From contig NZ_BSSV01000004.1 in assembly GCF_030161435.1 (NCBI RefSeq), positions 186,001-250,000 on the forward strand: a stretch of DNA of 64,000 nucleotides, read 5' to 3'. Under the pieces are notes generated by a model. It was not told where the DNA came from. It did no database searches and saw only the letters and a program-made list of their open reading frames with translations. Below, piece by piece: positions 29,648 to 40,060 of the stretch (positions are counted from its first letter, which is position 1; the number at the start of each line of letters is the position of its first letter). Source of the DNA: Thalassotalea loyana (GTDB lineage: Bacteria; Pseudomonadota; Gammaproteobacteria; Enterobacterales; Alteromonadaceae). A program made the position numbers and the translations under genes.

Positions 29648-30550
29648 CTATTTCGCTTTGCGATATACGTACTTAATCGGGTTAATCTGCTTGTTATTTC
29701 GCAGAATTTCATAATGTACATGAGGTCCGGTTGAACGTCCTGTACTACCCATTTGTGCAATGACCTCGCCTTTGTTTACGACATCACCCACGTCTACCAA
29801 AAGTGTTTTGTTATGGCCGTAGCGAGTTTTCATTCCATTACCATGGTTGATTTCCACTAAATTGCCATAGCCATATCTTTCACCAGACCAACTTACTACG
29901 CCGGAAGCGGTTGCTATAACGGCAGCCCCTTCCTTGCCGGCAAAGTCAACTCCCTTATGAAGTGCTGGCTTACCTGTAAATGGATCTTTTCTCGTTCCGT
30001 AATAAGAAGAAAGCCAACCTTTCTTTATCGGACGACCAGATAAATAACTTGTATTAGTTATATGGTGACCCAAAGTCAAAGATTCAAGCATTTTAAGTTG
30101 TTTTTCTTCATGATCAAGCTCAGATTGCAACTGAGTCATTTCATTTAGAAGTTGAGCGAGAGATTTACCGGGAGGTGGCGACGATTGCATTGGCCCACCG
30201 CTTGGTGGCGCAGCTTCGAAATTGAATTCTTTTTCAGGTATTTCATTTTCATCAGCAAGGCGTTCACCCAACGCATTTAAACGTAAAACTTGGCTTTGCA
30301 ATTCAGCTAGTTTCATCGTTAATGCGGTGATTTGTGCTTGGTCTTGCTTACTTGTCGGCAACGGTTTTGCTGGCGCTTTTGCCAACTTTGGTAACGTACT
30401 CTGGATAGGTTCGTCATTCGAAGTAATAACCAGGTGTAAAACAGCGCCAGAAACAAGAGCGAATGCAGCCAGTGCAGACAGCCAATGTAATTTATTTAAC
30501 TTGACATTAAATCTAACGTTTTTTCCACGATATAGTAGTGTTAAACTCAT
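29648..30550 (-). CDS. Membrane-anchored M23 (LytM-type) peptidase
   Basis: Peptidoglycan DD-endopeptidase-like protein of 300 residues. It has a short cytoplasmic start, one TM helix (about 21-43), periplasmic coiled coils (about 70-105 and 130-160) and an M23 domain (about 175-292). The zinc ligands His198 and Asp202 (HKGVD) and the HVH pair (277, 279) are all present, so it can be a true enzyme, unlike the degenerate EnvC/NlpD activators. It is divergent from dciA and precedes secA, the place of secM in E. coli. Proximity to ftsZ and lpxC fits a role in wall growth or division, but no substrate can be read from the sequence. Confidence 0.9.
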   Translation of the reverse strand: MSLTLLYRGKNVRFNVKLNKLHWLSALAAFALVSGAVLHLVITSNDEPIQSTLPKLAKAPAKPLPTSKQDQAQITALTMKLAELQSQVLRLNALGERLADENEIPEKEFNFEAAPPSGGPMQSSPPPGKSLAQLLNEMTQLQSELDHEEKQLKMLESLTLGHHITNTSYLSGRPIKKGWLSSYYGTRKDPFTGKPALHKGVDFAGKEGAAVIATASGVVSWSGERYGYGNLVEINHGNGMKTRYGHNKTLLVDVGDVVNKGEVIAQMGSTGRSTGPHVHYEILRNNKQINPIKYVYRKAK

Positions 30551-30576
30551 AAAATAACTTTCTTACTTCTTATGCA

Positions 30577-31044
30577 ATGTACCGAAAAACAAAGCAACCC
30601 GTCGATTTATCATCTCTGTTTGATTCTTCAAAGGGCACTTTGGCACAAATTGCTTCAAAAACCAACTCTTTAGCCTGTTTATCTGACATAGTTTCAGATA
30701 TCTGCCCAGATATTCCACTCGATGCGTGGCACCTTGGCAATATTAAAGAAGACACCATTGTCATCGAAGTTAAATCGTCAGTATGGTCTCAACGGTTTCA
30801 ATTTGAGCGCTTTCAAATTGCGCAGGCATTTAGCCAACAAACTCATGGCAAAATTTCAAAAGTAGAAATTTCTGTTATGCCATTTTTAAACAAAGCGCCA
30901 GTCAAAAAGCCAGAAGTTGAAAAACCTCAAAAACAAATGTCGAAACAATCGGCTTCGGAACTCATTGAAGTCGCAAAGAATGCACCAGATGGTCTAAAAC
31001 AGAAACTAGAACGATTAGCGGCTCATGCCAACAAATCAAAATAA
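30577..31044 (+). CDS. dciA: DciA-type replicative helicase loader (DUF721)
   Basis: DUF721 protein of 155 residues. The conserved N-terminal region runs over about 20-105 (LDAWHLGNIKEDTIVIEVKS, then VWSQRFQFERFQIAQAF) and a Lys-rich tail follows. DciA is the ancestral bacterial loader of the DnaB helicase, lost where phage DnaC/DnaI took over; its presence is expected in Alteromonadales, which lack dnaC. It is divergent from the M23 peptidase by 26 bp and convergent with lpxC. I used the ATG at 30577; another ATG 5 nt upstream is out of frame. Assignment rests on family resemblance and on the lpxC neighbourhood. Confidence 0.82.
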   Translation: MYRKTKQPVDLSSLFDSSKGTLAQIASKTNSLACLSDIVSDICPDIPLDAWHLGNIKEDTIVIEVKSSVWSQRFQFERFQIAQAFSQQTHGKISKVEISVMPFLNKAPVKKPEVEKPQKQMSKQSASELIEVAKNAPDGLKQKLERLAAHANKSK

Positions 31045-31084
31045 TGACTAGCTAAATGTAGTCCAATACCAGCCTCATAAACTA

Positions 31085-31110
31085 AAAAAACCGCTGATTA
31101 GCGGTTTTTT
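31085..31110. terminator. Bidirectional terminator between dciA and lpxC
   Basis: AAAAAACCGCT (31085-31095) pairs with AGCGGTTTTTT (31100-31110), loop GATT. It serves both convergent genes. Confidence 0.9.
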
Positions 31111-31121
31111 CTTAATCCTTG

Positions 31122-32039
31122 TTAAATAACTGAAGGATTTACTTCTTGGTATGTAATAGGCGACGGCGCATCTTCTTCATACGTAACCCATTCCCATGCG
31201 TCAGTACGTTTGAATACTTCTCGCAATAAAATGTTATTTAACGCATGGCCAGATTTAAATGCATTAAGTTGACCTAAAATACTTACGCCACCCATGTATA
31301 AATCACCGATTGCGTCTAAAATTTTGTGTTTTACGAATTCATCGTCGTAACGCAACTCATCAGGGTTAAGCATGCGGTACTCATCAAGTACGATAGCATT
31401 CTCTAAACTCCCGCCTAACGCTAGGTTGTGCGAACGTAAAAACTCGATATCTTTCATAAAGCCAAACGTTCTTGCACGTGAAATTTCTTTCACAAACGAG
31501 CAGCTCGATAAATCCATTGTCATGGTTTGCGTTGTATTAGCAATAACTGGGTGATCGAAGTCTATCGCAAAATTAACTTTGAAACCTTCATAAGGTGTTA
31601 ACTCAGCCCACTTATCACCTTCTTCAACACGAATTGGTTTCGTGATTTTCAAGAAACGTTTCGGTGCATTTAAGGTTTCAATACCTACTGACTGGATCAA
31701 ATATACAAAAGGTAGTGAACTGCCATCCGTAATCGGAATTTCAGGCGAATCTACGTCGACAATTAAATTGTCTAAGCCCATCGCTGAAACTGCAGCTAGC
31801 AAATGCTCAACGGTAGAAATTTGAACACCTTGCTCGTTAACTAAACAGGTACACAGCGTCGTCTCACCCACAGCTTCTGGAGTGGCTTTAATATCAACAA
31901 CAGGATCTAGATCGACACGACGAAATACAATACCAGTATTCGCAGGAGCAGGACGGAGAGTGATCTGCACCTTCTCGCCTTTGTGTAACCCCACACCGAT
32001 TGCTGAAACGCTATCTTTTAAAGTACGTTGTTTAGTCAT
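31122..32039 (-). CDS. lpxC: UDP-3-O-acyl-N-acetylglucosamine deacetylase
   Basis: Zinc deacetylase of 305 residues, the committed step of lipid A synthesis. Zinc ligands His near 79 (TVEHLLAA), His near 238 and Asp near 242 (HKILDAIGD); the catalytic-base and hydrophobic-passage segments are conserved, and His in GHALNN is near 265. It lies 124 bp after ftsZ, the usual end of the dcw cluster, and probably has its own promoter in that gap. FtsH-type control through the C-terminus is known for E. coli; the tail here ([11 protein letters not shown]) differs from it. Confidence 0.97.
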   Translation of the reverse strand: MTKQRTLKDSVSAIGVGLHKGEKVQITLRPAPANTGIVFRRVDLDPVVDIKATPEAVGETTLCTCLVNEQGVQISTVEHLLAAVSAMGLDNLIVDVDSPEIPITDGSSLPFVYLIQSVGIETLNAPKRFLKITKPIRVEEGDKWAELTPYEGFKVNFAIDFDHPVIANTTQTMTMDLSSCSFVKEISRARTFGFMKDIEFLRSHNLALGGSLENAIVLDEYRMLNPDELRYDDEFVKHKILDAIGDLYMGGVSILGQLNAFKSGHALNNILLREVFKRTDAWEWVTYEEDAPSPITYQEVNPSVI

Positions 32040-32163
32040 TTGTTACCTTTTCGCTTCAATAGCTTTGCAAAATACAAAGCAATTACCCCGCCAAAATTTA
32101 GCGGTCGCATAATATAACAGATCCAACCAGTAAGATCAAAACTTAACCGATTGGCCTAATTTT

Positions 32164-33333
32164 TTAGTCAGCCTGCTTACGTAAGAACGCAGGAATGTCT
32201 AAGTAATTATCAAGCTCTTGCGCTGTCACTTTTTGTGGCTGTACTTGAGCATTTGGCTCAGCCATCGTTACTGGCGCTTGTGCCGTCTCAGGTTGTGGGC
32301 TAGGAACAAAATCTCCACCTACTGCTACTGGCTCAACCGCTGGCGCTGGATTAACTAGCGTAATATCAGGCTTGCGCTCTGCGCCAATACCTGTAGCAAC
32401 AACAGTTACACGAAGTTCGTCGCTCATTTCAGGATCAATTACAGCACCCACTACAACCGTTGCATTTTCAGATGCAAAAGCCTTGACAGCGTTACCGACA
32501 GTTTCAAATTCATCAATCGAAATGTCCATGCCAGCCGTAATATTTACTAAGATACCGCGCGCACCTGCCAAATCAACATCTTCTAATAGAGGGCTTGAAA
32601 TAGCGGCCTCTGCAGCTTCTTCAGCTCGATCTTCACCTGATGCGATACCCGAGCCCATCATTGCCGTTCCCATTTCTGACATCACCGTTCTTACGTCAGC
32701 AAAGTCAACATTGATCAAACCAGGACGCGTAATTAATTCAGCAATACCTTGAACCGCACCTAAAAGAACGTTATTCGCCGCTTTAAATGCATCTAATAAT
32801 GAAGTACCAGGACCTAAAACTTTCAATAGTTTTTCGTTAGGTATAGTAATCAATGAATCAACATTCTTTGATAAGAACTCAATCCCCTGGTCTGCGTAGT
32901 TCATACGCTTTTTGCCTTCAAACGGGAATGGTTTAGTCACAACAGCAACAGTTAAAATGCCCATTTCTTTTGCAACTTCAGCAACTACTGGTGCTGCACC
33001 TGTACCTGTGCCACCACCCATACCGGCAGCGATAAAAATCATATCGGCACCTTCTAGGGTTTGTTTAATTGTTTCACGGTCTTCTTCTGCAGCTCGACGA
33101 CCAATCTCAGGGTTAGCGCCAGCGCCTAAACCCTTAGTTACGTCACTCCCCATTTGCAATGTAACATTCGCTGAAGAATTTCTCAGTGCTTGTGAATCCG
33201 TATTTGCAGTAATGAACTCTACACCTTCGATGGTTTGACTCACCATGTGTTCAACAGCGTTACCACCGCCGCCACCTACACCGATGACTTTTATTACTGC
33301 TTCTTCGTTATGTTCTTCCATTAATTCAAACAT
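32164..33333 (-). CDS. ftsZ: Cell division GTPase FtsZ
   Basis: Tubulin homologue of 389 residues that forms the Z ring. GTP-binding T4 motif [10 protein letters not shown] near 107, T7 loop with [11 protein letters not shown] (about 208). A variable Pro/Gln/Ala-rich linker (about 320-370) precedes the conserved C-terminal peptide [13 protein letters not shown], which binds FtsA, ZipA and ZapD. It follows ftsA by 68 bp. Confidence 0.98.
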   Translation of the reverse strand: MFELMEEHNEEAVIKVIGVGGGGGNAVEHMVSQTIEGVEFITANTDSQALRNSSANVTLQMGSDVTKGLGAGANPEIGRRAAEEDRETIKQTLEGADMIFIAAGMGGGTGTGAAPVVAEVAKEMGILTVAVVTKPFPFEGKKRMNYADQGIEFLSKNVDSLITIPNEKLLKVLGPGTSLLDAFKAANNVLLGAVQGIAELITRPGLINVDFADVRTVMSEMGTAMMGSGIASGEDRAEEAAEAAISSPLLEDVDLAGARGILVNITAGMDISIDEFETVGNAVKAFASENATVVVGAVIDPEMSDELRVTVVATGIGAERKPDITLVNPAPAVEPVAVGGDFVPSPQPETAQAPVTMAEPNAQVQPQKVTAQELDNYLDIPAFLRKQAD

Positions 33334-33401
33334 ATTTACTCTCTCCGTTTTTTACAACGTTTCTACCAAAATCAAAATTATTCTTTTACGCCTAAGCGTT
33401 A

Positions 33402-34637
33402 TTAAAACTCGCCTTTAAACCAGGCAGTCAGGCGTGACCACAACCCTGTCACACCTTCTGAATCCTTCCCTTCTTTGTTGTCTTGTTCAGCAGCAAGAAC
33501 GCCGTAATGCAACAAGCCAACAACAGTCGAATACGTCGGATCATTAACGTATTCTTTTAATCCAACCACTTCATGAGGTTGAGCCAAACGCACAGGCATT
33601 TGGAAAATTTCTTCAGCAAACTCGATGACACCTTGCATTTTGGCTGCACCACCAGTTAATACAAAACCTGCTGCGATTTGCTCTTCTAATCCCGCTTCAC
33701 GCAACTCTTCGTGAATAAGCTCAAAAAGCTCCTGATAACGAGGTTCTACAACTTCAGCTAAGGTGTGGCGTGACATTGAACGTGCAGGACGTCCACCTAC
33801 ACTCGGAACTTCAATGTTTTCCTCCATTGAAACCAAGTTTCTTAATGCACACGCATACTGGACTTTAATATCTTCAGCATGACTTAACGGTGTTCTAAAG
33901 ATTTTTGCAATATCACTCGTTACTTGATTACCTGCAACAGGTATCACCGCGGTGTGACGCAATGCACCACCGGTAAAAACCGAGATATCCATTGTTCCTG
34001 CACCAATATCAACAACACAGATACCTAGTTCTTTTTCGTCTTCTGTGACTACCGCATAACTTGAAGCTAAGGCAGAAAAAATCAATTGATCCGCATTCAG
34101 TTCACATCGTTCAACACACTTCACTAAATTCTTAGCCATATCATTAGCGCACGTAACAATATGCACTTTGGCTTCCATACGAACACCAGACATGCCAATT
34201 GGACTCTTGATACCGTCTTGAACATCAATGCTGAATTCTTGAGGCAATACATGCAATAAACGGCGTTCTGCTGAAATAGGTACCGAACGAGCAGTGTGAA
34301 TTACATTATCGACATCTTCTTGTGTAACCTCTTTATCATTGATTGGCACCATACCATTTTCATTCTGACAACTAATGTGCTTGCCAGAAATACCAAGATA
34401 AACTGAGCTAATATGACAATCAGCCATTAATTCTGCTTCATTAATCGCACGTTTAATCGACTGAATAACGAGGTTTAAGTCGTTAACGCCACCTTTATCC
34501 ATGCCACGCGACGGCTGATTGCCTACACCAACAATACTTAATTTGTTGTCTGGAGTAATTTCGCCCACCGCGACAGAAATTTTTGAAGTCCCGATATCGA
34601 GGCCAACAACCAAATTTCTTTCTGTTACTTTTGCCAT
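33402..34637 (-). CDS. ftsA: Cell division protein FtsA
   Basis: Actin-like membrane tether for FtsZ, 411 residues. N-terminal GLDIGTSK phosphate loop, SHS2/1C domain (about 85-165), VVDIGAGTMD second phosphate motif (about 205), and a C-terminal amphipathic helix (LWSRLTAWFKGEF) that docks on the inner membrane. It starts 3 bp after the ftsQ stop, so it is translationally coupled. Confidence 0.97.
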   Translation of the reverse strand: MAKVTERNLVVGLDIGTSKISVAVGEITPDNKLSIVGVGNQPSRGMDKGGVNDLNLVIQSIKRAINEAELMADCHISSVYLGISGKHISCQNENGMVPINDKEVTQEDVDNVIHTARSVPISAERRLLHVLPQEFSIDVQDGIKSPIGMSGVRMEAKVHIVTCANDMAKNLVKCVERCELNADQLIFSALASSYAVVTEDEKELGICVVDIGAGTMDISVFTGGALRHTAVIPVAGNQVTSDIAKIFRTPLSHAEDIKVQYACALRNLVSMEENIEVPSVGGRPARSMSRHTLAEVVEPRYQELFELIHEELREAGLEEQIAAGFVLTGGAAKMQGVIEFAEEIFQMPVRLAQPHEVVGLKEYVNDPTYSTVVGLLHYGVLAAEQDNKEGKDSEGVTGLWSRLTAWFKGEF

Positions 34638-34640
34638 TTG

Positions 34641-35408
34641 TTAAGCTCTTTGTTTCTTATTATCAAGCACAGTTTTGTAGCCTACAGCTAACCCTGTGTC
34701 ATATCTTAAATCTACATAATCGACTTGTTGATTTTCTTGTTTTTGCTCAATTATTTGAGGGTAAACATCAACAAATCGTTGAATGCGTTCAATTCTGTTT
34801 TCACGACCTAAATTTAAGTTAATGCCATCATTTAATGTCAGTTGCCATGAAAAACGCTCGGTTAACACCAACTCATCAATTGCCAAGTCGCTAAACGCTA
34901 GCAACTTATTAAAATTCCTAAAGTTTGCTAATGCAGTTTGCTCGCTTCCTTCTGGTCCAAAAAAAGACGGAAGTTTACTCGTAAGGCGCGCACTGTCAGC
35001 TTGAAATACTTCACCGTATTGATTAATCAAAAAATCAGCATTCCATAACGCTACCGGTGTCTGATCAACCACATAAATATTCAATGAATTAGGCCACTGT
35101 TTACGGACAGAAACCGAGTAAACCCAAGGCAACTTACTCACAACGGCTTGAACTTGGTTAACGTCCAAGTTTATGAAGTTGCTTAAATTTACATTTTCTA
35201 ATGCTGAGTCAATGTCTGCATTCGTCGTATAAGGCATTTCACCTATTACGGTAATATTTGTTACAGGCACTTTTTCGTCTTTTGACATCTCTTCAACGAA
35301 GTAAATACAAAAGCTAATTAAGCCGACAACAACAGCAATGAAAAAGCCAAAGCCTAGCCAAAATGACCAGTGCACAGCTTTTTTATTTGTTGATGTTGTT
35401 GCTGTCAT
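34641..35408 (-). CDS. ftsQ: Cell division protein FtsQ
   Basis: Bitopic divisome protein of 255 residues. Short cytoplasmic tail, one TM helix (about 17-38), POTRA domain (about 53-122, starting VPVTNITVIGEMPYTT) and the beta domain that contacts FtsB/FtsL. It links early and late division proteins. It overlaps closely with ddl (2 bp gap) and ftsA. Confidence 0.96.
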   Translation of the reverse strand: MTATTSTNKKAVHWSFWLGFGFFIAVVVGLISFCIYFVEEMSKDEKVPVTNITVIGEMPYTTNADIDSALENVNLSNFINLDVNQVQAVVSKLPWVYSVSVRKQWPNSLNIYVVDQTPVALWNADFLINQYGEVFQADSARLTSKLPSFFGPEGSEQTALANFRNFNKLLAFSDLAIDELVLTERFSWQLTLNDGINLNLGRENRIERIQRFVDVYPQIIEQKQENQQVDYVDLRYDTGLAVGYKTVLDNKKQRA

Positions 35409-35410
35409 CT

Positions 35411-36337
35411 TTACTCGCTCAACTCTACAATGCGTCTAACTAGTTGGCTGAAACTCAAACCATGCACTTTAGCAGCCTTAGGCACTAAAGATGTTTCAGT
35501 CATACCTGGTACCGTATTAACCTCTAAAATCTGCCAAGCTCCTTCTCGATTACGCATAAAATCAACACGCCCCCAACCTGACGTTCCTACCGCTTTAAAG
35601 GCTCGTTCAGCCAAATCTCTGAGTACCTTTTCATCATCATCACTTAAACCTGCCGGACAATGATATTGCGTTTCTGTCGATTGGTATTTAGCTTGGTAAT
35701 CATAAAAATCATTCGGAGTTTGCATATGAATAGCCGGCAACGCTTCGCTGCCCAGTATTGCAACTGTATATTCCAAACCATCAATCCAAGCTTCAACTAA
35801 TACTTCATCATCAAATTGAAACGCATTTTCTAATGCTGAAGTTAACTCCGCATCAGTCGATGCTATCGACATACCGATACTAGAGCCTTCACACGCTGGC
35901 TTAACCATCACTTTTCCACCAAGCGTTTCAAGTACGTGTTTAGCTTCTGCTTCGGTAAACGATGCTTTTTCAACAATGGCAAAAGCGGCCGTTGGTAAAC
36001 CAACAGATTGAAGAATTTGCTTGGTTTTTATCTTATCCATTGCAAGCGCAGAACCTAAAACACCAGAACCAGTATATGGAATGCCTAAAAATTCAAGTGC
36101 TCCCTGTAAACTACCATCCTCACCTCCTCGGCCGTGCAACGCAATAAATACACGGTCAACATTCATTTCGACAAGTCTGTGTAGATCAAAATCTTTGGTG
36201 TCGATAAGATTCACGTCACTAAAACCAGCTTCCGCTAATCCCTTCGCAATAGCCTCGCCGGAGGCTAAAGACACTTCACGCTCAGCAGAGTTGCCACCAA
36301 ATAGTACAGCTAATTTTTGAGTTAATAGGTTGGCCAT
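35411..36337 (-). CDS. ddl: D-alanine--D-alanine ligase
   Basis: ATP-grasp enzyme of 308 residues making the D-Ala-D-Ala dipeptide for Mur[14 protein letters not shown] at the N-terminus, HGRGGEDG near 68, the ATP-grasp region with [10 protein letters not shown] near 145, and the metal-binding end [13 protein letters not shown]. It is the DdlB type by position between murC and ftsQ. The ATG overlaps the murC stop (TAATG). Confidence 0.97.
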   Translation of the reverse strand: MANLLTQKLAVLFGGNSAEREVSLASGEAIAKGLAEAGFSDVNLIDTKDFDLHRLVEMNVDRVFIALHGRGGEDGSLQGALEFLGIPYTGSGVLGSALAMDKIKTKQILQSVGLPTAAFAIVEKASFTEAEAKHVLETLGGKVMVKPACEGSSIGMSIASTDAELTSALENAFQFDDEVLVEAWIDGLEYTVAILGSEALPAIHMQTPNDFYDYQAKYQSTETQYHCPAGLSDDDEKVLRDLAERAFKAVGTSGWGRVDFMRNREGAWQILEVNTVPGMTETSLVPKAAKVHGLSFSQLVRRIVELSE

Positions 36338-37785
36338 TATTTGCCCCCCTTAAGATTAAATCGAGCATCTTTAACAAGGTTTCGCGCAACTGCGCCAATA
36401 TTACCCGCACCTTGAGTAATCACCATGTCGTCAGCGGTTAATTGGTTATCTAACAACTCAGGTAACTCAGTTAAGTCAGAGACATAAATTGGTTCTACTT
36501 GACCACGTTGACGAATGCTACGTGCTAAAGACTTGCTATCTGCACCAGCAATTGGCGCTTCGCCAGCACTGTATACATCAAGTAATAACAAACCATCGAC
36601 CTTCGATAACACCTCGACGAATTCTTCGTATAAATCACGCGTACGTGAATATCTATGTGGTTGAAAAACCATAGTTAATCGTTTTTCTGGCCATCCTTTG
36701 CGCATGGCGTCAATAGTCACTTCAACTTCTTTTGGATGATGACCATAGTCATCAACCAATGTAATCTCACCAACTTTCGTTTTTAATTGTGCAAGCTGTT
36801 CAAAGCGGCGACCAATACCTTGGAACTGGCTTAATGCACCAATAATTGAGGCATCATCAACACCTTCATCGGTTGCCACAGCAATACTCGCTAATGCATT
36901 TAACACATTATGTTTACCAGGCAGGTTTAGTGACACAGATAGATTCTCTTTCCCTTCTCTAATCACTTCAAAACCTGTGACATCCGCTGACTGTTGATAA
37001 TTCACTGCTCTTACATCAGCGTCTTCACTAAAACCATAAGTAATCACCTGTCTACTGATACGCGGTAATAACTCTCTTACGACCGGGTTATCGATACACA
37101 CCACAGCTAAACCGTAAAATGGTAGATTATGTAGAAACTCAATGTAGGTATCTTTTAATTTTTCAAAGTCACCTTGATAGGTTTCCATATGGTCTTCATC
37201 GATATTTGTAACGACAGCAACCATAGGTTGTAAATGCAAGAATGACGCATCACTCTCATCGGCCTCAGCAATTAAGTAGCGGCTTGTACCAAGACGCGCA
37301 TTAGTGCCGGCACTATTTAAAAGTCCACCGATAACAAATGTCGGATCTAAATTTGCTTGTGCGAAAATACTAGCAGTTAGACTGGTCGTCGTTGTTTTAC
37401 CATGAGTACCCGCTATCGCGACACCGTGTCTGAAACGCATTAGCTCGGCAAGCATTTCTGCACGGCGAACAATAGGGACACGCTTTTCTTGTGCTGCAAT
37501 AATTTCAGGGTTGTTTGTGTCTATCGCGGTAGAGACTACGACAACACTTGCCTGATCAATGTTACTTGCCTTGTGACCGATCTCAACTTGCGCACCTAAC
37601 CCAGTTAAGCGCTCAACAACAGCATTTCGTGCAATATCAGATCCCGAGATCTGATAGCCTTCATTCAATAGAACCTCAGCAATGCCACCCATGCCTGCGC
37701 CACCAATGCCTACGAAATGAATGCGTTTTACACGGCGCATTTCTGGCACTTTAATTGGGGCGTTTTTATTCATTTGTGTACTCAT
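36337..37785 (-). CDS. murC: UDP-N-acetylmuramate--L-alanine ligase
   Basis: Adds the first amino acid to UDP-MurNAc. 482 residues, Mur ligase fold. N-terminal UDP-binding [15 protein letters not shown]-loop GTHGKTTT near 126, EADESDASF near 175, central NIDEDH, and the C-terminal DDYGHHP. It is followed by ddl with overlapping stop and start and overlaps the end of murG by 4 bp. Confidence 0.98.
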   Translation of the reverse strand: MSTQMNKNAPIKVPEMRRVKRIHFVGIGGAGMGGIAEVLLNEGYQISGSDIARNAVVERLTGLGAQVEIGHKASNIDQASVVVVSTAIDTNNPEIIAAQEKRVPIVRRAEMLAELMRFRHGVAIAGTHGKTTTTSLTASIFAQANLDPTFVIGGLLNSAGTNARLGTSRYLIAEADESDASFLHLQPMVAVVTNIDEDHMETYQGDFEKLKDTYIEFLHNLPFYGLAVVCIDNPVVRELLPRISRQVITYGFSEDADVRAVNYQQSADVTGFEVIREGKENLSVSLNLPGKHNVLNALASIAVATDEGVDDASIIGALSQFQGIGRRFEQLAQLKTKVGEITLVDDYGHHPKEVEVTIDAMRKGWPEKRLTMVFQPHRYSRTRDLYEEFVEVLSKVDGLLLLDVYSAGEAPIAGADSKSLARSIRQRGQVEPIYVSDLTELPELLDNQLTADDMVITQGAGNIGAVARNLVKDARFNLKGGK

Positions 37786-38867
37786 TTTTTATAAAACCCT
37801 GCGCAAATATCAGCGACTTTAATCGTTGCATCAGCATGAGCTGCATCATGGGCAGCTTTAGACATACTCTCAATGACTTTGTCCGAGATAAATAAACTAT
37901 TTAGCATTTGCGCTAATTGCGTACTGGTTAAATCTTTTTGTGGCAGCAGCTTAGCAGCCCCTCGATCAACCAAATACATAGCATTCTTTGTTTGATGATC
38001 ATCAACGGCATGCGGTAACGGAACAAAAATCGCCGGTGTCGCAGCCATTGCTAATTCAGATACAGTTAATGCACCCGCTCGACAAATCACAACATCAGCC
38101 CATTGGTAAGCTTCCGCCATATCATCAATAAATTCTGTCACTTTAAAGTTTTCTATCGGTAGTTCACTTTTCTCGTAAGCTTGTTCAACTGCCGATAAAT
38201 GACCTTTACCGCTTTGGTGCCAAACCTGAATATTTTGTACCTTAATTTGAGCAAGGGATTGCGGCACTGTATCGTTTAAAATCTTTGCACCTAAACTACC
38301 ACCAACAACTAATACTTTTTTCGTTTCACTCGCCTGCTCAGGGATACTCGGTTCAAGCTCAACAATATCTCTACGTAGCGGATTACCGACGACCATCGCC
38401 TTTTTATGGCTTGCAAATGCACCTGGAAAAGCGGCTAACACACTAGACGCCATTTTCGCTAAATAGCGATTTGTCATGCCTGCGACAGCATTTTGTTCAT
38501 GTAAAACTAAAGGCTTACTCATTAACCACGCCGCAACACCACCTGGTGCACTCGCGTAGCCTCCCATGCCTAATACAACATCAGGTTGTACTTTTCTTAT
38601 GATCTTACAAGACTGAATAACCGACTGCATGATCTTAAATGGTGCCTTAACCAGTTCAGACCAACTTTTGTTTCGAACACCCGCAATATTGATAAATGAA
38701 ATATCAAAACCATGTGCCGGCACGATGTCAGCCTCCATTCGGTCAGACGTGCCTAACCAATGCACTTGCCAGCCTTTTTCTTGTAAAGCTTGTGCTACAG
38801 CGATACCCGGGAAGATGTGCCCGCCAGTACCACCAGCCATAATTAAAATTGTAGGACGTTTTGCCAC
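37782..38867 (-). CDS. murG: Lipid I to lipid II GlcNAc transferase
   Basis: Peripheral membrane glycosyltransferase of 361 residues. N-terminal [10 protein letters not shown] donor/acceptor loop, second G-loop [11 protein letters not shown] near 103, and the C-terminal nucleotide-binding [10 protein letters not shown] and HEQN elements. The region [12 protein letters not shown] near 262 is the conserved UDP-GlcNAc site. It starts on the last base of the ftsW frame. Confidence 0.97.
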   Translation of the reverse strand: MAKRPTILIMAGGTGGHIFPGIAVAQALQEKGWQVHWLGTSDRMEADIVPAHGFDISFINIAGVRNKSWSELVKAPFKIMQSVIQSCKIIRKVQPDVVLGMGGYASAPGGVAAWLMSKPLVLHEQNAVAGMTNRYLAKMASSVLAAFPGAFASHKKAMVVGNPLRRDIVELEPSIPEQASETKKVLVVGGSLGAKILNDTVPQSLAQIKVQNIQVWHQSGKGHLSAVEQAYEKSELPIENFKVTEFIDDMAEAYQWADVVICRAGALTVSELAMAATPAIFVPLPHAVDDHQTKNAMYLVDRGAAKLLPQKDLTSTQLAQMLNSLFISDKVIESMSKAAHDAAHADATIKVADICAGFYKK

Positions 38868-40060
38868 TACTTACGCCCTCCTTTACTCGTTGCTTGAATA
38901 CTCTGCAACCTAATTTCATGATCGATGCGAATTAAAACAACAAACGCCAACGTCATAATAATCATCGAACTACCGCCGTAACTAATTAACGGCATTGTTA
39001 AACCTTTTGTTGGCACGATTCCCGCGCTAGCACCTATATTTACTGCGGTTTGAAAGCTCATCCAAATACCAATTGAAAATGCAAAAAAGCCTTCAAAATA
39101 TTTTTCTTTCGTAATCGCCTTACGACCTAAATAAAGCGCTTTAAAAACCAACCATAAGCTCAGGCATAAAACGATTGCGACGCCGAAAAAGCCAAACTCT
39201 TCCGCTAGAACCGCCATAACAAAATCGGTATGCGCTTCAGGTAAGTATTCAAGCTTTTGAATACTGTTGCCTAAACCTTGTCCTGTGAGCTCACCTCGTC
39301 CATACGCCATCAACGACTGTGTTAACTGGTATCCACTACCAAATGGGTCTGCCCAAGGATCTAAGAAACTGGTAATACGACGCCAACGATATTCTTCAAA
39401 TACCGCTAGGGCGGTAATCGCCATCACACCGACACCTGCAATGGCGATAAATTGCCATAACTTAGCACCGGCCAAGAACAATAAACCAAAAGTCGTCACA
39501 AACATCACGATCACGGTGCCCAGATCAGGCTGCATCAACAGCAAGAATGCCAAAACACCAAAGACAATAAGTGGTTTTGCGAAGCCTTTAATATTCTCCA
39601 TGACTTCTTCACGACGACGCACTAAATAGGCAGCTAAATATGCAAAGAAAAACAATTTTGCAGGTTCCGCTGCTTGCACGGTAATCGGCCCTAGTACAAT
39701 CCAGCGCTGTGAGCCGTTAACAGTGCGCCCAATAAGTAGAACGAGTACTAATAAACCTATGGCCGCAAGTAACATATAACCGCTTTGTTTCTGCCACTGT
39801 GACATAGGAATAAACAACGCCACCGCACCAATAAATAAGCTAAGAACAATGTATACGCCATGCCTGATAACGAAATGGAATGGATTATCAAATAGTCGCT
39901 CTGCAACAGGCATCGACGAACTAGCCACCATAATTAATCCGATGGTATACATAGCAACAGCCAACAGTATGTAATGGCGATCGAAGGTAACAGTATTGGC
40001 ACTTTGTCCTAACCACTTCGGTAGCGCAGGCATATTCATTGCAGAAACTAAGCTTTGCAT
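38867..40060 (-). CDS. ftsW: Septal peptidoglycan glycosyltransferase FtsW
   Basis: SEDS-family lipid II polymerase of 397 residues with about ten TM helices. It works with FtsI at the septum. The conserved catalytic-Asp loop is near WADPFGSGYQLTQSL, followed by LGNSIQKLEYLPEAHTDFV; ISYGGSS near the C-terminus is the family signature. It overlaps the end of murD by 13 bp. RodA is the alternative SEDS protein, excluded by the cluster position. Confidence 0.97.
   Translation of the reverse strand: MQSLVSAMNMPALPKWLGQSANTVTFDRHYILLAVAMYTIGLIMVASSSMPVAERLFDNPFHFVIRHGVYIVLSLFIGAVALFIPMSQWQKQSGYMLLAAIGLLVLVLLIGRTVNGSQRWIVLGPITVQAAEPAKLFFFAYLAAYLVRRREEVMENIKGFAKPLIVFGVLAFLLLMQPDLGTVIVMFVTTFGLLFLAGAKLWQFIAIAGVGVMAITALAVFEEYRWRRITSFLDPWADPFGSGYQLTQSLMAYGRGELTGQGLGNSIQKLEYLPEAHTDFVMAVLAEEFGFFGVAIVLCLSLWLVFKALYLGRKAITKEKYFEGFFAFSIGIWMSFQTAVNIGASAGIVPTKGLTMPLISYGGSSMIIMTLAFVVLIRIDHEIRLQSIQATSKGGRK

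Noticed and set aside
29548-30576. secM-like arrest gene upstream of secA
   Set aside because: The only frame in this place is a full M23 peptidase, and no short secretory frame with an arrest-type end is seen.
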